Shown: positions 28,861 through 36,481 of the stretch, piece after piece
Layout of the letters: each line of letters starts with the position of its first letter
Numbering within the stretch: position 1 is the first letter of the stretch
Assembly (NCBI RefSeq): GCF_004799325.1
Contig: NZ_SSMD01000002.1
Coordinates: 463,927-527,926, forward strand
DNA: 64,000 nucleotides
Direction: 5' to 3'
Origin: Thalassobius vesicularis
GTDB taxonomy: Bacteria > Pseudomonadota > Alphaproteobacteria > Rhodobacterales > Rhodobacteraceae
The notes under the pieces: model-generated
What the model was told of the DNA's origin: nothing
Databases searched by the model: none
What the model saw: only the letters and a program-made list of their open reading frames with translations
Translations under genes and position numbers: made by a program

Positions 28861-29481
28861 ATGGCCCAGATCGAATCCCTTTTCGTCACCCGGCTCTACC
28901 GCGCCAAGCTGTCCGAACATGGCCCCGCCATCGACACGGACGAGCTGGAGGCCTCCTGCTACTCGATCGCCGAGGATGACGAGGCCGGTCAGGAATGGTG
29001 CGAGGCGAACGGCTATCCCGGCTACACCTCTTACGCCTCGCTGACCGATCTGGGCTGGCGCTTCCCGATCTTTGCCGATGTCATCAAGGCGCTGGACAAG
29101 CACGTCGCCGAGTTTGCCAAGGATCTGGAGTTCAACCTGGACGGCCGCAAACTGGTGCTCGAGGATCTGTGGATCAACATCCTGCCCGAGGGCGGCACCC
29201 ATTCCTCGCACCTGCACCCGCATTCGGTGATTTCCGGCACGACCTACGTCGCCATGCCCGACGGCGCCTCGGCGCTGAAGCTCGAAGACCCCCGTTCGGC
29301 CCGCATGATGGCCGCCCCTGCCCGCCTGAAAGACGCCCGGCGCGAGCTGCAAACCTTCATCTACATGAAACCCGAAGTGGGCGATGTCCTGTTGTGGGAA
29401 AGCTGGCTGCGCCACGAGGTGCCGCTGAACATGTCCGAATACGACCGCCTGAGCGTCAGCTTTAACTACAAGTGGGAGTGA
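28861..29481 (+). CDS. 2-oxoglutarate/Fe(II) oxygenase-like protein (TIGR02466 / 2OG-FeII_Oxy_5 type) inside the ribosomal cluster
   Basis: 206 aa. The C-terminal half looks like a double-stranded beta-helix oxygenase. It has [19 protein letters not shown] with candidate iron ligands His119/His121, then [25 protein letters not shown] with candidate ligand His185, and DRLSVSFN with Arg196 as probable 2-oxoglutarate anchor. The family is usually annotated as putative 2OG-Fe(II) oxygenase of unknown substrate. The start at 28861 follows an AGGAGG site by 6 bases. It lies on the strand opposite all neighbouring ribosomal genes, divergent from rpmC and convergent with rplP through a shared terminator. 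Function on ribosomal protein is my inference from position only. Confidence 0.82.
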   Translation: MAQIESLFVTRLYRAKLSEHGPAIDTDELEASCYSIAEDDEAGQEWCEANGYPGYTSYASLTDLGWRFPIFADVIKALDKHVAEFAKDLEFNLDGRKLVLEDLWINILPEGGTHSSHLHPHSVISGTTYVAMPDGASALKLEDPRSARMMAAPARLKDARRELQTFIYMKPEVGDVLLWESWLRHEVPLNMSEYDRLSVSFNYKWE

Positions 29482-29517
29482 GCCACGCCCCTCCCTCACA
29501 AAACCAAACCACAGAAA

Positions 29518-29555
29518 CGAAAAAACCCGCCGAGCGATCGGCGGGTTCTTTTTTC
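29518..29555. terminator. Bidirectional terminator between the oxygenase-like gene and rplP
   Basis: A 10-bp perfect stem AACCCGCCGA (29524-29533) / TCGGCGGGTT (29538-29547) with loop GCGA is flanked by an A run on the left and CTTTTTTC on the right. It should terminate both the plus-strand oxygenase gene and the minus-strand rplB-rplP unit. Confidence 0.9.
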
Positions 29556-29569
29556 GTATGCGACAGGAC

Positions 29570-29983
29570 TTACCAGTCTTCGCGGACCACGACGCGGGTC
29601 TTGATCGGCAGTTTCATCGCGGCCAGGCGCAGGGCCTCGCGTGCGATTTCTTCCGACACACCGTCGATCTCGAACATGATACGGCCGGGTTTGACCTTGC
29701 ATGCCCAGTAGTCCACCGAACCCTTACCTTTACCCATACGGACTTCGGTCGGCTTCGAGGTGACCGGGGTATCCGGGAAGATACGGATCCAGACGCGACC
29801 CTGACGCTTCATGTGACGGGTCATCGCGCGGCGTGCTGCCTCGATCTGACGCGCAGTCACGCGCTCGGGTTCGGTTGCTTTCAGGCCGAAATGGCCAAAG
29901 TTCAGGTCGCTACCGCCTTTTGCTTCGCCGTGGATACGGCCTTTGTGCATCTTGCGGAATTTCGTGCGTTTAGGCTGAAGCAT
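29570..29983 (-). CDS. rplP: 50S ribosomal protein L16
   Basis: 137 aa uL16 near the peptidyl-transferase centre: [24 protein letters not shown]-like [21 protein letters not shown] and [14 protein letters not shown]. Arg82 in the VRMGKGKG motif corresponds to E. coli L16 Arg81, the residue hydroxylated by RoxA/YcfD. It is the last gene of the rplB-rplP unit and is closed by the terminator at 29518. Confidence 0.99.
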   Translation of the reverse strand: MLQPKRTKFRKMHKGRIHGEAKGGSDLNFGHFGLKATEPERVTARQIEAARRAMTRHMKRQGRVWIRIFPDTPVTSKPTEVRMGKGKGSVDYWACKVKPGRIMFEIDGVSEEIAREALRLAAMKLPIKTRVVVREDW

Positions 29984-29996
29984 TGTTCAGGTCTCC

Positions 29997-30704
29997 TTAA
30001 CGACGGCCGCCGGCGCCGCGAGGCGCGGGACCATCCTGGACTTCCTGGGCGCGACGGTCACGAGCCTGCGGGTCGTGTTCCATGATCTCGCCTTTGAAGA
30101 TCCAGGTTTTGATGCCGATGATGCCATAGGGCGTCGAGGCTTCTGCGGTTGCGTAGTCGATGTCGGCACGCAGGGTGTGCAGCGGCACGCGGCCTTCGCG
30201 GTACCATTCGGTACGTGCGATTTCAGCACCGCCCAGACGGCCCGACACGTTCACACGGATGCCCAGGGCACCCATACGCATCGCGTTCTGCACGCCACGC
30301 TTCATGGCGCGACGGAAGGACACGCGGCGCTCCAGCTGCTGAGCGATCGACTCGGCCACCAGCTGAGCATCCAGCTCGGGCTTGCGGACTTCGACGATGT
30401 TCAGGTGCAGCTCGGAGTCGGTCATCTTCGCCAGCTTCTTGCGCAGGACTTCGATGTCTGCGCCTTTCTTGCCGATGATGACGCCGGGACGTGCGGTGTG
30501 GATCGTGACGCGGCACTTCTTGTGCGGACGCTCGATGATCACACGGGCCACGCCGGCCTGCTTGCACTCTTCCTTGATGAACTCGCGGATCTTCAGGTCT
30601 TCCAGCAGAAGGTTGCCGTAGTCCTTGGTATCAGCGTACCAGCGGCTGTCCCAGGTGCGGTTGACCTGCAGACGCATACCGATCGGATTGACTTTCTGAC
30701 CCAT
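29997..30704 (-). CDS. rpsC: 30S ribosomal protein S3
   Basis: 235 aa uS3 at the mRNA entry site. [24 protein letters not shown], the KH-domain GxxG stretch [20 protein letters not shown], and the C-terminal [17 protein letters not shown] block are present. Its ATG overlaps the rplV stop by one base (TAATG). Confidence 0.99.
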   Translation of the reverse strand: MGQKVNPIGMRLQVNRTWDSRWYADTKDYGNLLLEDLKIREFIKEECKQAGVARVIIERPHKKCRVTIHTARPGVIIGKKGADIEVLRKKLAKMTDSELHLNIVEVRKPELDAQLVAESIAQQLERRVSFRRAMKRGVQNAMRMGALGIRVNVSGRLGGAEIARTEWYREGRVPLHTLRADIDYATAEASTPYGIIGIKTWIFKGEIMEHDPQARDRRAQEVQDGPAPRGAGGRR

Positions 30705-31084
30705 TATGCTTGCTCCTCAACTTGACGCACCTTGATGGTGAGTTCCGAGAACGGCTTCATGATCTTGCCGAAACGGCCACGTGCACGGGGACGACCGCGC
30801 TTCATGACCAGGTTCTTACCAACGTAAGCTTCGGCCACGATCAGCTCGTCCACATCCAGGTTGTGGTTGTTTTCGGCGTTCGCGATTGCGGACTGAAGGC
30901 ATTTCTTCACATCCACTGCGATCCGCTTTTTCGAGAAGGTCAGATCGGCCAGAGCCTTATCGACCTTCTTGCCGCGGATCATCGCTGCAACCAGGTTCAG
31001 TTTCTGCGGGCTGGTGCGAAGCATACGGACTTTGGCCATTGCTTCGTTATCTGCCACGCGGCGGGGGTTCTTTTCCTTGCCCAT
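30704..31084 (-). CDS. rplV: 50S ribosomal protein L22
   Basis: 126 aa uL22 lining the exit tunnel: [37 protein letters not shown] and the tunnel-loop region [25 protein letters not shown]. It starts three bases after rpsS and overlaps rpsC. Confidence 0.99.
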   Translation of the reverse strand: MGKEKNPRRVADNEAMAKVRMLRTSPQKLNLVAAMIRGKKVDKALADLTFSKKRIAVDVKKCLQSAIANAENNHNLDVDELIVAEAYVGKNLVMKRGRPRARGRFGKIMKPFSELTIKVRQVEEQA

Positions 31085-31087
31085 GAC

Positions 31088-31366
31088 TTATTTCCGCTTC
31101 GCTTTTTTGTCAGCCGCATGGCCGTAATAGGTACGGGTCGGCGAGTATTCACCGAACTTCTGGCCGATCATGTCTTCGCTCACGTTCACCGGAACGTGCT
31201 TCTGACCGTTGTACACACCAAAAGTCAGACCCACGAACTGGGGCAGAATGGTGGAGCGACGCGACCAGATTTTGATAACTTCGTTGCGACCCGACTCACG
31301 AGCTGCTTCGGCTTTCTTAAGCACGTAAGCATCCACGAAGGGGCCTTTCCAAACAGAACGTGCCAT
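31088..31366 (-). CDS. rpsS: 30S ribosomal protein S19
   Basis: 92 aa uS19 of the small-subunit head: [52 protein letters not shown] and the [22 protein letters not shown]-terminus. It is three bases after rplB. Confidence 0.99.
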   Translation of the reverse strand: MARSVWKGPFVDAYVLKKAEAARESGRNEVIKIWSRRSTILPQFVGLTFGVYNGQKHVPVNVSEDMIGQKFGEYSPTRTYYGHAADKKAKRK

Positions 31367-31369
31367 GTC

Positions 31370-32212
31370 TTAGCGGCCCTTCTTCTTGGCGTGACGCGAA
31401 CGCAGGATAAGCTTTTGCGACGCCTTGTTCTTGTTGCGGGTCTTTGCACCCTTGGTCGGCTTACCCCAGGGGGTCACCGGGTGACGACCACCCGAAGTCC
31501 GGCCTTCACCACCACCGTGGGGGTGGTCGATCGGGTTCATAACCACACCACGGACCGACGGACGGATGCCCTTGTGGCGCATACGACCGGCTTTACCGTA
31601 GTTCTGGTTGCTGTTGTCGGGGTTCGACACGGCACCGACGGTGGCCATGCATTCCTGACGCACCATGCGCAGTTCGCCCGAGGACAGGCGGATCTGGGCG
31701 TAGCCACCATCGCGACCCACGAACTGGGCGTAGGTGCCTGCAGCGCGGGCGATTTGGCCGCCTTTGCCGGGCTTCATCTCGATGTTGTGGACGATGGTAC
31801 CGATCGGCATACCCGAGAACGGCATTGCGTTGCCGGGCTTGATGTCGGCCTTGGCCGCTGCGATCACCTGGTCACCAACCGCCAGACGCTGCGGAGCCAG
31901 GATATACGCCTGCTCGCCGTCTTCGTATTTGATCAGGGCGATGAACGCGGTCCGGTTGGGATCGTACTCGATCCGTTCCACGGTTGCTGCGACATCGAAT
32001 TTGTTACGCTTGAAATCCACGATGCGGTAGAGGCGCTTTGCCCCGCCGCCCTTGCGGCGCATCGTGATCCGCCCGGTGTTGTTCCGGCCGCCGTTCTTGG
32101 TCAGACCCTCAGTGAGTGCCTTGACCGGACGCCCTTTCCACAGCTCCGAACGGTCGATCAGAACCAGCCCACGCTGGCCCGGCGTAGTCGGTTTATACGA
32201 CTTGAGTGCCAT
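31370..32212 (-). CDS. rplB: 50S ribosomal protein L2
   Basis: 280 aa uL2, needed for peptidyl-transferase activity and subunit association. [27 protein letters not shown] opens it and [30 protein letters not shown] contains the conserved His-rich loop. In E. coli it follows rplW within the S10 operon; here a terminator and a 452-bp gap with a structured leader precede it, so it heads its own unit (rplB-rpsS-rplV-rpsC-rplP). Confidence 0.99.
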   Translation of the reverse strand: MALKSYKPTTPGQRGLVLIDRSELWKGRPVKALTEGLTKNGGRNNTGRITMRRKGGGAKRLYRIVDFKRNKFDVAATVERIEYDPNRTAFIALIKYEDGEQAYILAPQRLAVGDQVIAAAKADIKPGNAMPFSGMPIGTIVHNIEMKPGKGGQIARAAGTYAQFVGRDGGYAQIRLSSGELRMVRQECMATVGAVSNPDNSNQNYGKAGRMRHKGIRPSVRGVVMNPIDHPHGGGEGRTSGGRHPVTPWGKPTKGAKTRNKNKASQKLILRSRHAKKKGR

Positions 32213-32611
32213 GCTTTCTGTCTTCCGTTTTGTGAGGCAGGCTTGCGCCCACCCTTAGGTTATAGCCCCCCGAAGGTGGCCGTCTTGATAGGGCCCCGAA
32301 GGTCCCTGAGTCCAAAAATCATCAGCCCCGGAGCGAATCCGGGGCCGAAGATTGGGCGTCTTTAGCAGGGGATGGGTGGGGTGTCCATAGCCACAAGAAG
32401 ATTCTTGCCTAACGTCGACGCGAGACGCGCATCTACGACGCGCGCGGTGGCGATCCACCATTCGGCAAGGGCGCTTTATGCCGGCAAATCCGCAAGACCT
32501 TCGAGACTTGCACCTACCCCAACAAATCGCCGCCGCGTCCGGGCGCGTCGTCGATGCGCGGCGGCCTGCGGCCGCTGTTTCGCGCAGAAAGGCGCTAAAG
32601 ACCCGCCGATA
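32213..32611 (-). promoter_or_regulatory. rplB upstream region with three consecutive leader hairpins
   Basis: This non-coding stretch separates rplB from the rplW terminator. Nearest the gene, on the minus strand, come three stems: GCCCCGGA/TCCGGGGC (32325-32345), then two stems each built around ACCTTCGGGG (about 32287-32307 and 32264-32284), both with a C(UUCG)G loop. A -35/-10 pair is not convincing (best: TTGGAC, 17 bp, CCTATC). Between about 32350 and 32610 I see no gene, repeat or tRNA; small open frames there lack homology. Confidence 0.5.
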
Positions 32612-32640
32612 CAAAAAGCCCCCCGCTTGCGCGAGGGGCT
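32612..32640 (-). terminator. Rho-independent terminator after rplW
   Basis: A ten-pair stem (32617-32626 with 32631-32640) around loop TTGC has its one plus-strand mismatch as a G-U wobble in minus-strand RNA. It is followed by TTTTTG on the minus strand and lies 24 bases after the rplW stop. It ends the rpsJ-rplC-rplD-rplW unit. Confidence 0.88.
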
Positions 32641-32664
32641 CTTTATTAGTCAAAGGCGACGATC

Positions 32665-32961
32665 TTAGAGACCGGTCGACACGTCGATCGTGTTGCCCTC
32701 TTCCAGGGTCACGTACGCCTTCTTGACGTCTTTGCGCTTACCCAGCTGGCCGCGGAAACGCTTGACTTTACCCTTGGTGACGACGGTGTTGACGGCCTTG
32801 ACCTTCACACCGAACAGGGCTTCGACAGCTTCCTTGATCTGCGGCTTGTTGGAGTCGATCGCCACTTCGAAGACAACCGCGCCGTTTTCGGACGCCATGG
32901 TCGACTTTTCGGTGATGATCGGCTTGCGGATCACGTCGTACAGTTCTGCTTTGGTGGTCAT
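32665..32961 (-). CDS. rplW: 50S ribosomal protein L23
   Basis: 98 aa uL23 at the tunnel exit, docking site for trigger factor and [23 protein letters not shown] and [20 protein letters not shown] are typical. Its ATG overlaps the rplD stop (ATGA). It is followed by a terminator instead of directly by rplB. Confidence 0.99.
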   Translation of the reverse strand: MTTKAELYDVIRKPIITEKSTMASENGAVVFEVAIDSNKPQIKEAVEALFGVKVKAVNTVVTKGKVKRFRGQLGKRKDVKKAYVTLEEGNTIDVSTGL

Positions 32962-33575
32962 TTCAGACGAGCCTCCAGAGCTTCGACACCTGCTTGCGTC
33001 AGCACCAGGGTGTCACGCTTCAGGATGTCATACACGTTTGCACCCATCGACGGCAGGATATCCAGACCTTCGATGTTGGCGGCAGCTTGCAGGAAGCCCT
33101 CATTGACGGCGGCGCCGTCGATGATCAGAGCGCGCTTCCAGCCCAGGTTTTTCACCTGCTTGGCCAGAACGGCGGTCTTGCCTTCTGCTTCGGCTGCCGC
33201 GATCACGACCAGCGAACCCTCTTTGGCTTTCGCCGACAGAGCGTGCTTCAGGCCCAGAGCGCGGAACTTCTTGGGCAGGTCGTGGGCGTGGCTGCGCGGG
33301 GTCGGGCCCTTGTAGATGCCACCCTTGCGGAAGATCGGCGCCTTGCGGGAACCGTGACGTGCGCCACCGGTGCCTTTTTGGCGGTAGATCTTCTTGGTCG
33401 AGTAGCTGACTTCCGAGCGACCCAGCGTCGAGTGAGTGCCAGCCTGCGCTTTGTTGCGCTGCCAGCGGACCACACGGTGCAGGATGTCGGCGCGGGGTTC
33501 CAGACCGAACAGTTCGTCCGACAGTTCCACCGAACCGGCGATGCTGCCGTCCAGATTGATCACATCAAGTTTCAT
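32958..33575 (-). CDS. rplD: 50S ribosomal protein L4
   Basis: 205 aa uL4, whose loop lines the exit tunnel: [55 protein letters not shown] basic loop is present. In E. coli L4 autoregulates the S10 operon. Both ends are coupled by ATGA overlaps with rplC and rplW. Confidence 0.99.
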   Translation of the reverse strand: MKLDVINLDGSIAGSVELSDELFGLEPRADILHRVVRWQRNKAQAGTHSTLGRSEVSYSTKKIYRQKGTGGARHGSRKAPIFRKGGIYKGPTPRSHAHDLPKKFRALGLKHALSAKAKEGSLVVIAAAEAEGKTAVLAKQVKNLGWKRALIIDGAAVNEGFLQAAANIEGLDILPSMGANVYDILKRDTLVLTQAGVEALEARLK

Positions 33576-34300
33576 GCTTCACCCCCTTCGGCGGGCGCTT
33601 CTGCGGCCGGAGCCTCGGCAACCGCTGCCGATTTCAGAGCTGCCGGGAACGGAACGTTCTCGGGCAGTTTCTTCTTCGCGGCGTCCTTGATGGTGACCCA
33701 GCCACCCTTGGAGCCGGGAACGGCGCCTTTGACCATGATCAGGCCACGGTCGGCGTCGGTCTTCACGACTTCCAGGTTCTGGGTGGTCACGCGGACGGCA
33801 CCCATGTGGCCTGCCATCTTCTTGCCCTTGAACACCTTGCCCGGATCCTGGCACTGACCAGTCGAACCGTGCGAACGGTGGCTGACCGACACACCGTGCG
33901 ATGCGCGCAGACCACCGAAGTTGTGGCGTTTCATGGCACCTGCGAAACCTTTACCGATCGAGATACCGGCGATGTCCACCTTCTGACCGGCAATGTAATG
34001 CTCGGCCGAGATTTCGGCGCCGACTTCGATCAGGTTGTTTTCGGTGACGCGGAATTCGGCCAGCTTGCGCTTGGGCTCGACTTTCGCGGCAGCGAAATGG
34101 CCACGCATGGCCTTCGAAGTGCGTTTTGCCTTGGCAGTGCCAGCACCCAGCTGAACGGCGGTGTAGCCGTCCTTGTCGTTGGTGCGCTGTGCGACAACCT
34201 GCAGGCTATCCAGCTGAAGAACGGTCACAGGGATCTGCTTGCCGTCTTCCATGAACAGGCGGGTCATGCCCACCTTCTTGGCGATAACACCAGAGCGCAT
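33572..34300 (-). CDS. rplC: 50S ribosomal protein L3
   Basis: 242 aa uL3, an assembly initiator reaching the peptidyl-transferase centre. [28 protein letters not shown] and [53 protein letters not shown] (containing the Gln methylated in E. coli L3) are present. It has an Ala/Glu-rich C-terminal tail beyond the E. coli length. It follows rpsJ by 18 bases. Confidence 0.99.
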   Translation of the reverse strand: MRSGVIAKKVGMTRLFMEDGKQIPVTVLQLDSLQVVAQRTNDKDGYTAVQLGAGTAKAKRTSKAMRGHFAAAKVEPKRKLAEFRVTENNLIEVGAEISAEHYIAGQKVDIAGISIGKGFAGAMKRHNFGGLRASHGVSVSHRSHGSTGQCQDPGKVFKGKKMAGHMGAVRVTTQNLEVVKTDADRGLIMVKGAVPGSKGGWVTIKDAAKKKLPENVPFPAALKSAAVAEAPAAEAPAEGGEA

Positions 34301-34318
34301 TCTATATACCCTCCGATC

Positions 34319-34633
34319 TTACGACTGCAGCTTGATCTCGACGTCCACACCAGCGGCCAGGTCGAGCTTCATCAGCGCGTCCACGGTCTGGGGGGTCGGA
34401 TCAACGATGTCGAGCAGACGCTTGTGCGTACGGATCTCGAACTGGTCGCGCGATTTCTTGTCGATGTGCGGTCCACGCAGAACGGTGAACTTCTCGATCT
34501 TGTTCGGCAGCGGGATCGGCCCACGGACCTGCGCACCGGTGCGCTTTGCCGTGTTGACGATTTCCTGGGTGCTGGCGTCCAGAACCCGGTAATCGAATGC
34601 CTTCAGCCGAATGCGAATGTTTTGACTTTGCAT
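34319..34633 (-). CDS. rpsJ: 30S ribosomal protein S10
   Basis: 104 aa uS10/NusE, a small-subunit head protein that also joins NusB in antitermination. [62 protein letters not shown] are conserved. It heads the S10 unit and has its own promoter (34755-34783) with a leader of about 115 bases. Confidence 0.99.
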   Translation of the reverse strand: MQSQNIRIRLKAFDYRVLDASTQEIVNTAKRTGAQVRGPIPLPNKIEKFTVLRGPHIDKKSRDQFEIRTHKRLLDIVDPTPQTVDALMKLDLAAGVDVEIKLQS

Positions 34634-34754
34634 TTCGTCAGCCTTTTATCAGGCGTTGGAGTTGAGAGGAGGACCGGCGACCATCGCTGACCCTCATCGA
34701 ACCCAAACGGCGGGAATCACCCCGCCGTCACGTTCCTGCTCAGGAACTTGCGCG

Positions 34755-34783
34755 CATATACAGGGCGGGCACCGGTCGGGCAA
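34755..34783 (-). promoter_or_regulatory. Candidate promoter of rpsJ-rplC-rplD-rplW
   Basis: On the minus strand TTGCCC (34783-34778) and TATATG (34760-34755) are 17 bp apart. The -35 context TTTCCCTTGCCC is identical to that of the rpmC promoter. A small inverted repeat AAAAC/GTTTT lies just upstream (34787-34801). Confidence 0.7.
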
Positions 34784-34837
34784 GGGAAAACTTGTCGTTT
34801 TTCCGCAGTTCCAACCGCCCTGCCCTTGCGCTTGGTC

Positions 34838-35089
34838 TCACTTCTTACAGCGGCCGGTAAACTTGGCCACGCCCTTGTCGTCGCGGGTGATTTTCAGGTC
34901 TTTCACCTTTTGGCCGTTGGGGCACAGCGCGCCGAAGGCGTTGGACTTCAGGTCGGCATCCGTCCAGTCCGAGCCCGCTTTTCCGCTGAACCCATCCGCG
35001 TTGTAGTTCACCGACAAGAAGTTGGGCTTTGTTCCCGCAAATGCAGCCGAGGCACTCAGAAACAGAATCAGGATTGCTGATTTTTTCAC
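34838..35089 (-). CDS. Small secreted protein of unknown function
   Basis: 83 aa from a GTG start. The N-terminus MKKSAILILFLSASAAFA is a clear Sec signal peptide with probable cleavage before GTKPNF, leaving a mature domain of about 65 residues. The mature part is rich in Asp/Lys/Gly and has exactly two cysteines (Cys56 and Cys81), well placed for one disulfide. I do not recognise a family. It sits between tuf and rpsJ on the same strand, downstream of the tuf terminator, and has no obvious ribosome-binding site or good promoter. Confidence 0.7.
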   Translation of the reverse strand: MKKSAILILFLSASAAFAGTKPNFLSVNYNADGFSGKAGSDWTDADLKSNAFGALCPNGQKVKDLKITRDDKGVAKFTGRCKK

Positions 35090-35170
35090 TATTTAACTCA
35101 CTTTTGGATTGAGGGGTTAAGGTCTGGGCGTGCTTCTTGCATGTCCGCACGCCACCATCAACCATGCAAA

Positions 35171-35198
35171 GCAAAAGGGCGCCCTGTTGGGCGCCCTT
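35171..35198 (-). terminator. Rho-independent terminator after tuf (copy 1)
   Basis: Perfect 10-bp stem AAGGGCGCCC / GGGCGCCCTT with 4-base loop is followed on the minus strand by TTGCTTTGC. It ends the rpsL-rpsG-fusA-tuf unit. The copy at 55101-55128 is identical. Confidence 0.8.
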
Positions 35199-35221
35199 CG
35201 CGTCTTCCGATGGTGTCGGAA

Positions 35222-36397
35222 TTACTCGATGATTTTCGAGACAACGCCCGAACCAACGGTGCGGCCACCTTCGCGGATTGCGAAGCGCAGGCCGTCTTCC
35301 ATGGCGATCGGTGCGATCAGCTCGACGGTGAAGCGCAGGTTGTCGCCGGGCATCACCATCTCGGTGCCTTCCGGCAGGTTCACGGTGCCGGTCACGTCGG
35401 TGGTCCGGAAGTAGAACTGCGGACGGTAGTTCGCGAAGAACGGAGTGTGACGGCCGCCTTCTTCCTTGGTCAGAATGTACACTTCCGACTCGAACTTGGT
35501 GTGCGGGGTCACCGAACCGGGCTTGCACAGAACCTGACCGCGCTCGACCTTTTCACGGTCGATACCGCGCAGCAGGGCGCCGATGTTGTCGCCGGCTTCA
35601 CCGCGGTCCAGCAGCTTGCGGAACATTTCAACGCCGGTACAGGTGGTGGTCTGAGTGGCCTTGATGCCGACGATCTCGATCGAGTCGCCAACGTTGATCA
35701 CGCCACGCTCAACACGACCGGTCACAACGGTGCCGCGGCCCGAGATCGAGAACACGTCTTCGATCGGCATCAGGAACGGCTGGTCAACAGCACGTGCCGG
35801 GGTCGGGATGTATTCGTCGACAGCCGCCATCAGTTCGCGGATCTTGTTCTCGCCGATTGCTTCGTCACGGCCTTCCAGCGCGGCCAGAGCCGAACCTGCG
35901 ATGATCGGAATATCGTCGCCCGGGAAGTCGTAGGTCGACAGCAGCTCGCGGATTTCCATTTCCACCAGCTCCAGCAGTTCTTCGTCGTCGACCTGGTCGA
36001 CTTTGTTCATGAACACGACCAGTGCGGGAACGCCAACCTGACGCGCCAGCAGGATGTGCTCGCGGGTCTGCGGCATGGGGCCGTCAGCTGCGTTCACAAC
36101 CAGAATGCCGCCGTCCATCTGAGCCGCGCCGGTGATCATGTTCTTCACATAGTCAGCGTGGCCGGGGCAGTCGACGTGTGCGTAGTGGCGGTTCTCGGTC
36201 TCGTACTCGACGTGCGCGGTCGAGATCGTGATGCCGCGTGCCTTTTCTTCAGGCGCCGAGTCGATCGCGTCGTAGGCCTTGAAGTCACCGAAGTACTTGG
36301 TGATTGCTGCGGTCAGAGTGGTCTTGCCGTGGTCAACGTGGCCGATCGTGCCGATGTTGACGTGCGGCTTGTTACGCGAAAACTTTTCCTTTGCCAT
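35222..36397 (-). CDS. tuf: Elongation factor Tu (str-operon copy)
   Basis: 391 aa GTPase that delivers aminoacyl-tRNA to the ribosome. G1 [11 protein letters not shown]3 DCPGHADY and G4 MNKVDQ are present, followed by domains II and III. This copy has the consensus residues Pro198 (YIPTPAR) and Gly222 (SGRGTVVTG). It is 84 bp downstream of fusA in the str operon; the gap contains two tandem G/C hairpins. A second copy lies at 55152-56327. Confidence 0.99.
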   Translation of the reverse strand: MAKEKFSRNKPHVNIGTIGHVDHGKTTLTAAITKYFGDFKAYDAIDSAPEEKARGITISTAHVEYETENRHYAHVDCPGHADYVKNMITGAAQMDGGILVVNAADGPMPQTREHILLARQVGVPALVVFMNKVDQVDDEELLELVEMEIRELLSTYDFPGDDIPIIAGSALAALEGRDEAIGENKIRELMAAVDEYIPTPARAVDQPFLMPIEDVFSISGRGTVVTGRVERGVINVGDSIEIVGIKATQTTTCTGVEMFRKLLDRGEAGDNIGALLRGIDREKVERGQVLCKPGSVTPHTKFESEVYILTKEEGGRHTPFFANYRPQFYFRTTDVTGTVNLPEGTEMVMPGDNLRFTVELIAPIAMEDGLRFAIREGGRTVGSGVVSKIIE

Positions 36398-36421
36398 GAT
36401 GGCCTCCTTGGAATTTCGAGC

Positions 36422-36476
36422 GGTGCGTGCCCGGCACGCACCCTACGGGTTGGGTAGGGTGGGCCCAGTGGCCCAC
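36422..36476. repeat. REP-like tandem hairpins between fusA and tuf
   Basis: Hairpin GGTGCGTGC / GCACGCACC (36422-36442) is followed by CCTACGGGTTGGGTAGG and then GGTGGGCC / GGCCCACC (about 36458-36477). The composition (GTGCGTGC, GGTGGGC, CCTACG) looks like a dispersed G/C-rich intergenic repeat. It lies within an operon, so it may tune tuf versus fusA mRNA levels. Confidence 0.55.
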
Positions 36477-36481
36477 CGCTG

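Larger units (their letters stand above)
35150..36397. repeat. 1248-bp direct repeat, copy 1 (tuf coding region plus terminator)
   Basis: This segment recurs in the same orientation at 55080-56327. By line-by-line reading only two positions differ: 35733 (C) versus 55663 (G), and 35806 (G) versus 55736 (A). Identity begins about 70 bases past the tuf stop, including the terminator, and ends exactly at the tuf start codon. Confidence 0.95.

Noticed and set aside
32380..32600. Possible integron-type or mobile-element remnant before rplB (a single GCCTAAC and several short G/C repeats)
   Set aside because: There is no matching GTTAGGC partner at a suitable distance, no integrase and no terminal repeats or target duplication.
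32255..32653. 132-codon minus-strand frame in the rplW-rplB gap
   Set aside because: It begins inside the rplW terminator stem and runs through the leader hairpins. The translation is Arg/Cys-rich with no family resemblance, so I treat the region as non-coding.
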